From Neoechinorhynchus agilis (Eukaryota > Acanthocephala): a DNA stretch of 64,000 nt. Position numbers and translations under genes: made by a program. Shown here piece by piece: positions 45,304-56,890 of this stretch. The first letter of the stretch is position 1. Each line of letters begins with the position of its first letter. The notes under the pieces were generated by a model. It ran no database searches and was not told the DNA's origin. It worked only from the letters and a program-made list of their open reading frames with translations. The DNA lies in assembly GCA_051530055.1 (NCBI GenBank), contig CM121343.1, positions 7,378,001 through 7,442,000 of the forward strand. Direction: 5' to 3'.

Positions 45304-45693
45304 CTATATTCCTTGAAATTCAGCCAGGATCCTCGTTGTCAGATCAGCGAGCTTTTGAGCGTGGATCGCAAGCTTTCGCATTGAAGAAACTTGATTCGGA
45401 TCGGGCTTAAACTCAGCTAATAAACGACCCAGGTCTGTTCTTCCGGCTACCTCACGTCAGATCCGAGTTACGTGTACATTAAAACAGCTATGAATCACGC
45501 AAGTGCCTTCGTCACAAATCGCCGTCACCTCCCGCACCATTTCATTCCGTACCGCTTGCTGTGTCGCTGCTATGACGGTTTCTGGGCGCTTGTATTCGTC
45601 GCACAGATCATTAACGATGGCTGCCTTTATACTCACGATGTCGTCACGCACAGAGTCTGGCGATGCACTCGCATGCATGCTTCTGAAATGCAT
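45304..45693 (-). CDS. hypothetical protein upstream of PHPT1
   Basis: From the ATG at 45693 the frame gives MHFRSMHASASPDSVRDDIV, then ATQQAVRNEMVREVTAICDE, a helical, charged protein. It meets a TGA at 45457-45459, but the same frame resumes immediately and runs RTDLGRLLAEFKPDPNQVSS, then MRKLAIHAQKLADLTTRILA, to a TAG at 45304-45306. The TGA lies within a 27-nt segment that starts GTACAC and ends GTGAG (45477-45451); removing it as an intron gives a continuous 120-residue product. I do not recognise the family. It sits 53 nt upstream of PHPT1, so the two may be co-transcribed. Confidence 0.5.
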
Positions 45694-45938
45694 TTTAGCG
45701 TGGCGTGACGTCGCTGACGGGAGAATGCGCGTACGTGAGCGTCTGAAGCTGTGCTCTTACGTCACACAGAATTAAGACACGAAAAATGCGTGCAACCGAT
45801 CGCTCGTTTACAGCAAAAACAAAAATGGATTAGAGTTGTTGTCGTTAGAGCAAACCCTCTCAGCCATAATATGTCGTTGTAAAGGTAAACAATCATTTTA
45901 GGCGCTCACAATGCACTCGCTCGTTTTCGCTTTTCTAA

Positions 45939-47513
45939 TCAGCACATGAATTTCATCGACATGCGTGACTCGAGATCGATTCGGCTTAAGGTCTGACGAA
46001 ATTCATCGAATGTTATAGCACGGTCCCCATCCTGATCCAGCTCGCTGATTGTTTGACTAGCTATGTTGTCAACTATTGACTCCTCAATGTTGCCGCCGAC
46101 CTTTAGATGTTAGTTTTATTGCTAGAAAGATATGCATTAAACTCAAACTAACCATCATTTTGAGGATATCAACCAATTCCTTCTTGTCGATCTTTTCGTC
46201 GTGATTGCGGTCATATAACTGAACATGGCGAGCTGTCAAAATGAGAAGTAGTTTAATACTCACGTTGAAAAGAAATCGAAGCTTATTTTCTTTTGAACAA
46301 ATCGCGGATGCATTCGTTATATCGCTCCGGCCGCCTACTTTGCTGCGGCGTGTCGAACGAAATGTTGCGAGAATATGCACGAACTCCTTAAAATTAATTG
46401 ATTGTTCGTCGTGGCTTGATCCGTAGTCCTCGACCATAACCTCAGCGAGACGTTCTCCAAGTGGATTTATATTGACTTCAGGTATCGATAACAGATCTTC
46501 CTTCGACAAAAGTCCTCGATCACGTTTATCGAGGTGCTTAAATCGTTGAAACAATCGATTTATCTGACGAGTGCTAAACCCTTTATAAAAAGGTTCAGTC
46601 GTGTGGATAACGTAAATTTCATTGGACCTCTGCTCGGCGCCAATGCTGTCCAAAAGTCTTTGCAGATTACAAAATGGGGCGAACAATTTGCCGTGAATGA
46701 GTACGGGGACCATTTGTTGCTGCGGTGTAGGACCCGGCCAATCAATTGTCAAGGAGACCGAGACGAATCATAGATGATCCTAGGACAGAAACATTCCTCT
46801 TGCATACGACGCATGTTTTTTGAACTCTTTTTGTCATCATAAAAAATCAATTGAATCAAAAAAGTTAAATATGTATAAATAATCATAAAAATAAGGCTTT
46901 TTATCTAAAGTTGATTAGCTTGGCGACAGTCTCCACATAAATATCGATCGAGAAATTGATGATTATAATACGTGAAGAAGTAATCTGAACAGATTGCTAA
47001 ATTAATTGAAATGCGACGAAAAGTTACAATGGTTAAAACGGAGTGAGACGGACAACACTGAATGAGTGATGTTAAATTTATTATGATTGCTCTCACGTAC
47101 ATTTTAAATTTGCCAAAGTTAATGCTTAATTTTAGCTGGTTTGAAAAGCCGAACATCGAACAAATGTGGAAAAGATTTGTGGGCTTGCGACACTTTTTTA
47201 ACTTAAAATTGGAGTTAGAAGACCCAATGTCTTTTTAAGGGAAAAAAACACTCAGTGATATTAAGCTACGTTACAACCAATCCGGTTTAATAAGCATTTT
47301 GTTGAATTTGCAAAAAAAGAGAACGCATTATGAACGTTGTGATGAAGATTATTACAAATCTCGATAGTTGCTAAGACAAAGATTAATTGAACAAAAGAGA
47401 TGGAATGTACTCATTAGTTCTAAGCGGTAGAATAAGGGGCACGAACCTGTTTCTTTGCACAAATCATTAACTTCCGACTCATCGAGTAGTACGCCCGAGT
47501 TGGCGGTTCCCAT
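45939..47513 (-). CDS. CHP1: calcineurin B homologous protein 1
   Basis: Four exons (47513-47447, 46580-46264, 46218-46153, 46100-45939) join exactly in phase through GT-AG introns of 866, 45 and 52 nt and give 203 residues (human 195). The start MGTANSGVLLDESEVNDLCK has the N-terminal glycine needed for myristoylation. EF-hands 1 and 2 are degenerate, as in the family. EF-hand 3 (DRNHDEKIDKKE, 131-142) and EF-hand 4 (DQDGDRAITFDE, 172-183) keep canonical calcium ligands. The protein ends SRMSMKFMC, like human KMSIRFLH. CHP1 binds and supports Na+/H+ exchangers and takes part in membrane traffic. The first exon is far from the others, so the gene is easily missed by frame scanning. Confidence 0.95.
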
Positions 47514-47745
47514 ATAGCAGCGGAATGGTTGATATCTACAAGGGTTAGGAGTGTGTGACGTCACGTTTTAAGTGAGTTTTTCCCAAAGCTAAAGAGAGTA
47601 TTTATCACACGTGTGTTTGTGGAGTACTCGTAGTAAGCATGACTCCGGCGACAAATGCGGTCGGAGGTTGTTGACGCCCTGCTGAGCCAAGGAGGAGGAG
47701 GGCACGACACAACTTGGAAAGCGGAACCGCGAACATAATCATAGT
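47514..47745. other. short gap between CHP1 and the Trabid-like gene
   Basis: The 3' end of the Trabid-like gene and the 5' end of CHP1 lie about 230 bp apart on the same strand. The promoter of CHP1 must lie here; no motif stands out. Confidence 0.4.
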
Positions 47746-50054
47746 TTATAAAACACAGGAAAAACGATTCGAATAAAGACGCAGATCGTACTGAAGATCC
47801 GTTTTAGTCGCCATTACGTTTCTCTCGTTTGCAAATACATTTAAATCCTGCCTCGCACATTGTATTTTATTCCCATCATTTTCGGCACCCGCATCTACGT
47901 TATTGACGGAGGACGGAGTCTGTGCGGTTGCAAGTGCATCATCATCATCATCATCATCATCATCATTCACCGTCGTCCGGACGCTGTTTACGGCAATCAT
48001 AAACGCATTAAGCCATTTTTTGATAAGATAATCACTATATTTCTGCGATCTAAAATCATGGTCCGTAAATGATTCGGATACAAACTTAACACTGAGCCGT
48101 TCAAATTGACTAGTAGCCAATGGAAAGAATACGGACGACTTTACTCCATCGATTTTTCGAATTGCAACTAGTGCACTGAACTTGCCACGTGAGTCCCGGC
48201 ACAGTCCAATGGGATTCTGGTAGCATTTGGACGCACCGAAACATATCGGAAGATATATTCCACTCACAGATTGTTCACGTGGCGATTCGCACACACAGTC
48301 ATCATAGACGATAACAGGACGTTTTAGTATGTGGCAAATTGTAAACAAATAAAGGCTTGAGTGTTCAGTTGCAGATACAACCGTTGGAGAAATTATGGCG
48401 CGTATGGCACGGTCCCAACATTTTCTACGATGAGATTCATCAGCATTCATGTATGAGTGTTGTGCCCATCTTGAATGGAGAATTCCCGGCGCGAATTCCA
48501 GGGCTTCGACTACCATGAGACGTAGACGATCGTTCCAATCACATAGGCCGATAAGAGACTGCATTAAGACATTAAATTTCAGGCCTTAAAGGAAAAAAGT
48601 ATTTTTATCCATCTTAAAAACTATAAATTTGATGGAAAGAATGTGAATGTTGAGACATCTCAAGGAAAAATAAATGCAACGAATCTTTTCCAAAAAAAAA
48701 TTAAATAGAAGGCATACAAGAATTGTACAAAAAATGTGAATAATTTAAAAATAAAGGTGTCTGCGAATCTTTAAAAATTAATTGCCGCCATTGACAACCC
48801 AGAAATATATTTCCGCAAATTAACGAACAAATACGCACAGAAAACTATAGCACGAAAATATATCATTTGAATGTATAATTCAAGCATTGTCATAAACTTC
48901 ACAGATATCGCATAAGTGTTCATATCTATTTGCCAAAAAGGTCATCCTATCACTAAACTTTAGGTGATTTGTTCCTACGTGCCTACATAACAATCATTTT
49001 CCCTAACAGATATTTGGGATAAATTTTTGTCGCTGAATGTTGTCTAGTACGACTACAATATTTTGTGAATAAATGTGAATGTGAAAGAGAATTAATCATA
49101 CATCAAAACTGCCATGAAAGTTAAAGTGAGTACTGCGTCAAACAAACCATCACCGATTTCTCTATTCTTCATTTGTACTAAAACCGCATCAGGGGAATGC
49201 GAATGGTCGCACTTGACTATTGCATTCAACAGTAAATCATCATCCAGTATTTCGTAATCTATGGAAAAAGTCAAGCATTTGGACAACTTAGGGAAAAAAT
49301 CATGGCCTCGTTGGATATACCTCTCAAATCCCTGATGGACATTATACCATGAAAGGCAATACTTATGAGCCAGACAGTGCTCGATTTGAGTTTTTCGTAA
49401 GAGGATATCCATTTCTTTTCCCACATTTACCTGCCTAGCCAACATGCGAAGACCGAACCCGGTCCACAGCTCGTTTCCGATAAGTTTAGATTCAGCATGG
49501 CTAAGCAATCTATATTGATTGTTACCGTTTTCCAAATATAATCTTGCAGGTCTTAAGTCATGCATCGTAAGTAAGTCAATGCATACATTCATCCAAACTT
49601 CATCCGAGGATAATTGAAGGCCGGAATCGCTCCTGGCTACAAGTTTAGGTTTCGCCAAATGACACATAAGGCACCGGGTCGACCGTGGCCAGTTACAGTA
49701 TGTACATTGACTACATCGCCACTTATTAAGAACAGTATCATTCGTATCTCCTTCTTCTTTAGGTGGACATCCACACTCAGCCTGCTCATTCCTGGACGGT
49801 GGTCGTCTAATGTGAGAACTAAACGCTTTTGATGAACTAAGACACATTACACATTTCGAAGAACATAAGTGATTAAGATATGTACATTGTAAGCATTTCC
49901 ATTTCTGTATCGATTGTGGCATAGCGGATTTCATAGCGTCACACTTTCCGTCCTGATCAACACAACACATTGCGCATCGCTTTGTACCGGCATAGTTTTC
50001 GTATGTACAAATAAAGCACGTCCATTTGGGAGCCTGAGGTTCCTTATCCGACAT
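47746..50054 (-). CDS. ZRANB1: ZRANB1/Trabid homologue with inactivated OTU domain
   Basis: Exons 50054-49134 and 48558-47746 join in phase 0 across a 575-nt GT-AG intron, giving 577 residues (human 708). Three NZF zinc fingers stand at about 10-31, 51-71 and 111-131 (KWTCFICTY, KWKCLQCTY, KWRCSQCTY), each with four cysteines and the Thr-Tyr pair used to grip ubiquitin. An ankyrin-like region follows, then an OTU domain with LFTICHILKRPVIVY and GIYLPICFG as in Trabid. In Trabid the nucleophile lies in GDCLLDS; here the text is GDGLFDA (Gly303). The catalytic His in GHFSALV is replaced by Lys433 in GKFSALV. Both changes are clean codons (GGT, AAG) in otherwise conserved text. Trabid normally cleaves K29/K33 ubiquitin chains; this copy should bind but not cut. 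The C-terminal part carries nine consecutive aspartates encoded by (ATC)n on the plus strand. Confidence 0.9.
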
Positions 50055-51874
50055 GGGATCGAAATCTGAAAAGGAATCTATGCTGCGAAGGTTTATGCAC
50101 CAATCGATAGTTTTAGATGTTAATGGCTTTTAAATCATTCTCTCCAGAGTTTCTCTAGCACTTGCCAGAATGTTTACGGCCATTAGGTAAACTTCAAAAT
50201 ATCAAATGAACTTATGTAACCTCTCTTTCATCATAAAGACCTTACAGCGTTTTGTCACTGCAAAATATGCCTATCATCTATCAAAATTGTTTCAAACATA
50301 TTCTCACAATTTAACAATTTTTCATCTAAATAAGCATGCAAAATGCAGAATTTACGTAATAAAAATTATAATTAATTATTCCTGAATTTGCTATTTATGA
50401 TTTCATGACATTTATAATAGTTAATTGAAATTACTATGAGGATTTACTAATTGTACGCAACAAAGATATTCAATTAAGAACAACAATTTTTTGACCGAAA
50501 ATACGAATTTTAAGAGCTTGAGGAATAAAATTGACGAGATATTCATCCCATGATCACCTCCATCCACTAGAAATATATTTCGCCTTTCAGCTAAAAATTG
50601 CCGAATAAAAACAAATGAAAATTTTTGTCAAAAGTTCATAGAACACATTTTATAAGGTTCTGCATTCCTTTGAAAAGTTCAAAAAAGGACAGATAGATAT
50701 CGTATTAGATTAAAATACGAATAATAATTTCGAGGCCTTAAAGAAACGGTTAAACATGGCTAGCTTTAACAACCGTGAATTAAATCCGGAGGGTTGCTGT
50801 TCTAAAAGCAATGCCTAATCCACAATTAAGTCTACGTCCAGTGGACGGGCACCGTTGATAAAGGAGTGCATTTTTCTTTAGCCTCCGTCAAACTGAGTAC
50901 TGAAATGCTTTGAAAGTCCAACATACCATTATGCGGTACATTTGTATATTTTTTTAGTAAAAAAATAGATAAAAACAAACGAATAAACCGTAAAAAATAC
51001 CATCATCGAGAAATTAGACTGCGCCTTATTCGGAAAAACTATTAGACGTTAAGCCTGAAGATAGTTGAAGTACAAGCTTATAAGGAGAATAATCGTGGTA
51101 ATCATTTCGAAGCGAAACTTTCAAAATTCATTAAGAGTTGTTACACTTTTCGGACGTGAAAGTCGGTATTCAAATATGAACGAGTTACAAAAAACGACTC
51201 CTGGGACTGAACGTTTCGGCGGTTAATAGTCGATAATTGTAAAAAATATCTTGAACTAAATCGACTAATGCATTTCTCAAAAACAAAAAGACCAGTCAGC
51301 TCCGTGACTTCGGGAGGAGCATTCGACTATACACAAATGGATGCGCTTTTGAACTACAGTCGATTCCGGTTAATCAGACCAGCGATCGTCTTGGTCCTAA
51401 TAACTGATTGGTCCGATTACACGAACATGACCTTTGCTGTAAGCCGAGATAATTTCGGTTTGTTGGAATTTGATCCAATTAACCGGTGATTTGACTATCG
51501 GCAATCATAAGAAGCCTCTATAGTCTCAATTGAATATTGGAGACGGGTACTTACGAGGAGTTAAATATAAGGATAAATTGGCGCACCTGCTGAAAAGAAG
51601 CACCTTAGACGGGAAAATCCAAAAGTTGTAATTTCGATATTATAGTCCGACGGCAGCCATTTTCGGTCGTCAGCCATTCGAATTAAACCCAACAACCACC
51701 AGTATCTTCAGAAATGATAAAAAGCATGCAGTTAAACGTGTTGTAAATGATCCATTATCTTCTATATTCTATCAATTGCACGAAAGAAAACATTTTGCGT
51801 AATTTACCATCTAAACGAATCCAAAATTAGGATTATTGTTCAGGTTGAGGATCGCATCCGAGTGGCGAGATATG
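50055..51874. other. long AT-rich intergenic region
   Basis: I see no gene, RNA or repeat family in about 1.8 kb. One open frame at 51268-51489 has no recognisable similarity. It includes the upstream region of the Trabid-like gene. Confidence 0.4.
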
Positions 51875-52010
51875 TAACTGTTTAGGTCGCTTGTCGACAC
51901 CTGAGGGAGATCGCGTTAAAGACGAAGGTCTTCACTCCCGATAAATAGGTTCGAAACGTCTTTAATAGAAAAATATTTATCGGATGAAGACTTCTAAACA
52001 ATAATCACAT
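51875..52010. mobile_element. short TIR element fragment of the 20.2-kb family
   Basis: The left end ctgtttaggtcgcttgtcga, then gggagatcgcgttaaagacg, matches the TIR at 20200. The right end gaagacttctaaacaata also resembles that TIR. With only about 130 bp it is a deletion derivative. Confidence 0.55.
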
Positions 52011-52129
52011 AACCCGATACCTCAAATATTAACGCGAATCCATAATTGTGGACTGGGTACCAACGTAACGATCAAACTACGAGTATTTCTACATATTCGG
52101 AATGCGAATAATTGGTTGTTTTCTGGTGT

Positions 52130-52325
52130 AGAAATTAAAATGATTTTATTTTTAAAATCCGATATTTCCGAGGCACAATCTTGTGCCTTTATCAAGGTTC
52201 CTTGTAAGCTTATAAATGTGTGAGTTGGTGTGTCAAGCTTACAAGCAACTTTGATAAATTCACAACATTGTGCCGCCGAAATATCGGATTTTAAAATCAT
52301 TTTAATTTCTCTACACCAGAAAACA
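52130..52325. repeat. fold-back at the left edge of the 162-bp satellite
   Basis: The left arm (tctggtgtagaaattaaaat, then gattttatttttaaaatccg and atatttccgaggcacaatct) is the inverse of the right arm (gtgccgccgaaatatcggat ... tttctctacaccaga). The right arm is also the beginning of the first satellite unit. An inner pair ccttgtaagctta / taagcttacaag-like forms the loop region. Confidence 0.8.
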
Positions 52326-55300
52326 ACCTATTTATGAATAATTCAATCTTCAAACAGCCTTTCTGTGTGGGTTTTTTGTTTGAACATTGAATCGTCCATA
52401 AAGTTTACTTGTATTTTCCTCTGCTAAGATTGTGCCGCCGAAATATCGGATTTTAAAATCATTTTAATTTCTCTACACCAGAAAACAACCTATTTATGAA
52501 CAATTCAATCTTCAAACAGCCTTTCTGTGTGGGTTTTTTGTTTGAACATTGAATCGTCCATAAAGTTTACTTGTATTTTCCTCTGCTAAGATTGTGCCTC
52601 CGAAATATCGGATTTTAAAATCATTTTAATTTCTCTACACCAGAAAACAACCTATTTATGAACAATTCAATCTTCAAACAGCCTTTCTGTATGGGTTTTT
52701 TGTTTGAACATGGAATCGTCCATAAAGTTTACTTGTATTTTCCTCTGCTAAGATTGTGCCTCCGAAATATAGGATTTTAAAATCATTTTAATTTCTCTAC
52801 ACCAGAAAACAACCTATTTATGAACAATTCAATCTTCAAACAGCCTTTCTGTATGGGTTTTTTGTTTGAACATGGAATCGTCCATAAAGTTTACTTGTAT
52901 TTTCCTCTGCTAAGATTGTGCCTCCGAAATATCGGATTTTAAAATCATTTTAATTTCTCTACACCAGAAAACAACCTATTTATGAACAATTCAATCTTCA
53001 AACAGCCTTTCTGTATGGGTTTTTTGTTTGAACATGGAATCGTCCATAAAGTTTACTTGTATTTTCCTCTGCTAAGATTGTGCCTCGGAAATATCGGATT
53101 TTAAAATCATTTTAATTTCTCTACACCAGAAAACAACCTATTTATGAACAATTCAATCTTCAAACAGCCTTTCTGTATGGGTTTTTTGTTTGAACATTGA
53201 ATCGTCCATAAAGTTTACTTGTATTTTCCTCTGCTAAGATTGTGCCTCCGAAATATCGGATTTTAAAATCATTTTAATTTCTCTACACCAGAAAACAACC
53301 TATTTATGAACAATTCAATCTTCAAACAGCCTTTCTGTATGGGTTTTTTGTTTGAACATGGAATCGTCCATAAAGTTTACTTGTATTTTCCTCTGCTAAG
53401 ATTGTGCCTCGGAAATATCGGATTTTAAAATCATTTTAATTTCTCTACACCAGAAAACAACCTATTTATGAACAATTCAATCTTCAAACAGCTTTTCTGT
53501 ATGGGTTTTTTGTTTGAACATGGAATCGTCCATAAAGTTTACTTGTATTTTCCTCTGCTAAGATTGTGCCTCCGAAATATAGGATTTTAAAATCATTTTA
53601 ATTTCTCTACACCAGAAAACAACCTATTTATGAACAATTCAATCTTCAAACAGCCTTTCTGTATGGGTTTTTTGTTTGAACATGGAATCGTCCATAAAGT
53701 TTACTTGTATTTTCCTCTGTTAAGATTGTGCCTCCGAAATATCGGATTTTAAAATCATTTTAATTTCTCTACACCAGAAAACAACCTATTTATGAACAAT
53801 TCAATCTTCAAACAGCTTTTCTGTATGGGTTTTTTGTTTGAACATGGAATCGTCCATAAAGTTTACTTGTATTTTCCTCTGCTAAGATTTTACCTCGGAA
53901 ATATCGGATTTTAAAATCATTTTAATTTCTCTATGCCATAAAACAACCTATTTATGAACAACTCAATCTTCAAACAGCCTTTCTGTGTGGGTTTTTTGTT
54001 TGAACATTGAATCGTCCATAAAGATTACTTTTATTTTCCTCTGCTAAGATTGTACCTCGGAAATATCGGATTTTAAAATCATTTTAATTTCTCTACACCA
54101 GAAAACAACCTATTTATGAACAACTCAATCTTCAAACAGCCTTTCTGTATGGGTTTTTTGTTTGAACATGGAATCGTTCATAAAGATTACTTGTATTTTC
54201 CTCTGCTAAGATTGTGCCTCGCAAATATAGGATTTTAAAATCATTTTAATTTCTCTACACCAGAAAACAACCTATTTATGAACAACTCAATCTTCAAACA
54301 GCCTTTCTGTGTGGGTTTTTTGTTTGAACATTGAATCGTCCATAAAGATTGCTTGTATTTTCCTCTGCTAAGATTGTGCCTCGCAAATATAGGATTTTAA
54401 AATCATTTTAATTTCTCTACACCAGAAAACAACCTATTTATGAACAACTCAATCTTCAAACAGCCTTTCTGTGTGGGTTTTTTGTTTGAACATTGAATCG
54501 TCCATAAAGATTGCTTGTATTTTCCTCTGCTAAGATTGTACCTCGGAAATATCGGATTTTAAAATCATTTTAATTTCTGTGCCATAAAACAACCTATTTA
54601 TGAACAACTCAATCTTCAAACAGCCTTTCTGTGTGGGTTTTTTGTTTGAACATTGAATCGTTCATAAAGATTACTTGTATTTTCCTCTGCTAAGATTGTA
54701 CCTCGGAAATATCGGATTTTAAAATCATTTTAATTTCTCTGTGCCATAAAACAACCTATTTATGAACAATTCAATCTTCAAACAGCCTTTCTGTATGGGT
54801 TTTTTGTTTGAACATTGAATCGTTCATAAAGATTACTTGTATTTTCCTCTGCTAAGATTGAACCTCGGAAATATCGGATTTTAAAATCATTTTAATTTCT
54901 CTACGCCATAAAACAACCTATTTATGAACAACTCAATCTTCAAACAGCCTTTCTGTGTGGGTTTTTTGTTTGAACATTGAATCGTTCATAAAGATTACTT
55001 GTATTTTCCTCTGCTAAGATTGTACCTCGGAAATATCGGATTTTAAAATCATTTTAATTTCTCTACACCAGAAAACAACCTATTTATGAACAATTCAATC
55101 TTCAAACAGCCTTTCTGTATGGGTTTTTTGTTTGAACATTGAATCGTTCATAAATATTACTTGTATTTTCCTCTGCTAAGATTGAACCTCGGAAATACAA
55201 GATTTTAAAATCATTTAAATTTCTCTACGCCATAAAACAACCTATTTATGAACATTTCAATCTTCAAACAGCCTTTCTGTGTGGGTTTTTTGTTTGAACA

Positions 55301-56890
55301 TGGAATCGTTCATAAAGATTACTTGTATTTTCCTCTGCTAAGATTGAACCTCCGAAATATCGGATTTTAAAATCATTTTAATTTCTCTACACCAGAAAAC
55401 AACCTATTTATGAACAATTCAATCTTCAAACAGCCTTTCTGTATGGGTTTTTTGTTTGAACATTGAATCGTTCATAAAGATTACTTGTATTTTCCTCTGC
55501 TAAGATTGTACCTCGGAAATATCGGATTTTAAAATCATTTTAATTTCTCTACACCAGAAAACAACCTATTTATGAACAATTCAATCTTCAAACAGCCTTT
55601 CTGTATGGGTTTTTTGTTTGAACATTGAATCGTCCATAAAGATTACTTGTATTTTCCTCTGCTAAGATTGTGCCTCCGAAATATCGGATTTTAAAATCAT
55701 TTTAATTTCTCTACACCAGAAAACAACCTATTTATGAACAATTCAATCTTCAAACAGCCTTTCTGTATGGGTTTTTTGTTTGAACATGGAATCGTCCATA
55801 AAGTTTACTTGTATTTTCCTCTGCTAAGATTGTACCTCGGAAATATCGGATTTTAAAATCATTTTAATTTCTCTACACCAGAAAACAACCTATTTATGAA
55901 CAATTCAATCTTCAAACAGCCTTTCTGTATGGGTTTTTTGTTTGAACATGGAATCGTCCATAAAGATTACTTGTATTTTCCTCTGCTAAGATTGTACCTC
56001 GCAAATATAGGATTTTAAAATCATTTTAATTTCTCTACACCAGAAAACAACCTATTTATGAACAACTCAATCTTCAAACAGCCTTTCTGTATGGGTTTTT
56101 TGTTTGAACATGGAATCGTCCATAAAGATTACTTGTATTTTCCTCTGCTAAGATTGTACCTCGGAAATATCGGATTTTAAAATCATTTTAATTTCTCTAC
56201 ACCAGAAAACAACCTATTTATGAACAATTCAATCTTCAAACAGCCTTTCTGTATGGGTTTTTTGTTTGAACATTGAATCGTCCATAAAGATTACTTGTAT
56301 TTTCCTCTGCTAAGATTGTGCCTCGGAAATATAGGATTTTAAAATCATTTTAATTTCTCTACACCAGAAAACAACCTATTTATGAACAATTCAATCTTCA
56401 AACAGCCTTTCTGTATGGGTTTTTTGTTTGAACATTGAATCGTCCATAAAGTTTACTTGTATTTTCCTCTGCTAAGATTGTGCCTCGGAAATATAGGATT
56501 TTAAAATCATTTTAATTTCTCTAAACCAGAAAACAACCTATTTATGAACATTTCAATCTTCAAACAGCCTTTCTGTATGGGTTTTTTGTTTGAACGTTGA
56601 ATCGTCCATAAAGTTTACTTGTATTTTCCTCTGCTAAGATTGTGCCTCGCAAATATAGGATTTTAAAATCATTTTAATTTCTCTGAACCAGAAAACAACC
56701 TATTTATGAACAATTCAATCTTCAAACAGCCTTTCTGTATGGGTTTTTTGTTTGAACGTTGAATCGTCCATAAAGATTACTTTTATTTTCCTCTGCTAAG
56801 ATTGTACCTCGGAATTATCGGATTTTAAAATCATTTTAATTTCTCTACGCCATAAAACAACCTATTTATGAACATTTCAATCTTCAAACA
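52265..56890. repeat. 162-bp satellite, about 28 copies
   Basis: The marker ctgctaagattgt recurs at 52421, 52583, 52745 and so on with a constant 162-bp period to about 56890. A unit runs from gtgcctccgaaatatcggat through ccagaaaacaacctatttat, cagcctttctgtatgggttt and cgtccataaagtttacttgt to ttttcctctgctaagatt. Copies are very similar and differ at a few recurring sites (gtgcctcc / gtacctcg, tcgtcc / tcgttc, gtttac / gattac), which suggests recent spread and mixing. No open frame persists and the array has no coding signal. Confidence 0.95.

Noticed and set aside
45472-45775. Plus-strand frames across the hypothetical gene before PHPT1
   Set aside because: The minus-strand reading has better amino-acid composition and continues into a gene-like context next to PHPT1.
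52265-56890. CRISPR-like array
   Set aside because: The repeats are long, contiguous and without unique spacers, and the DNA is animal.
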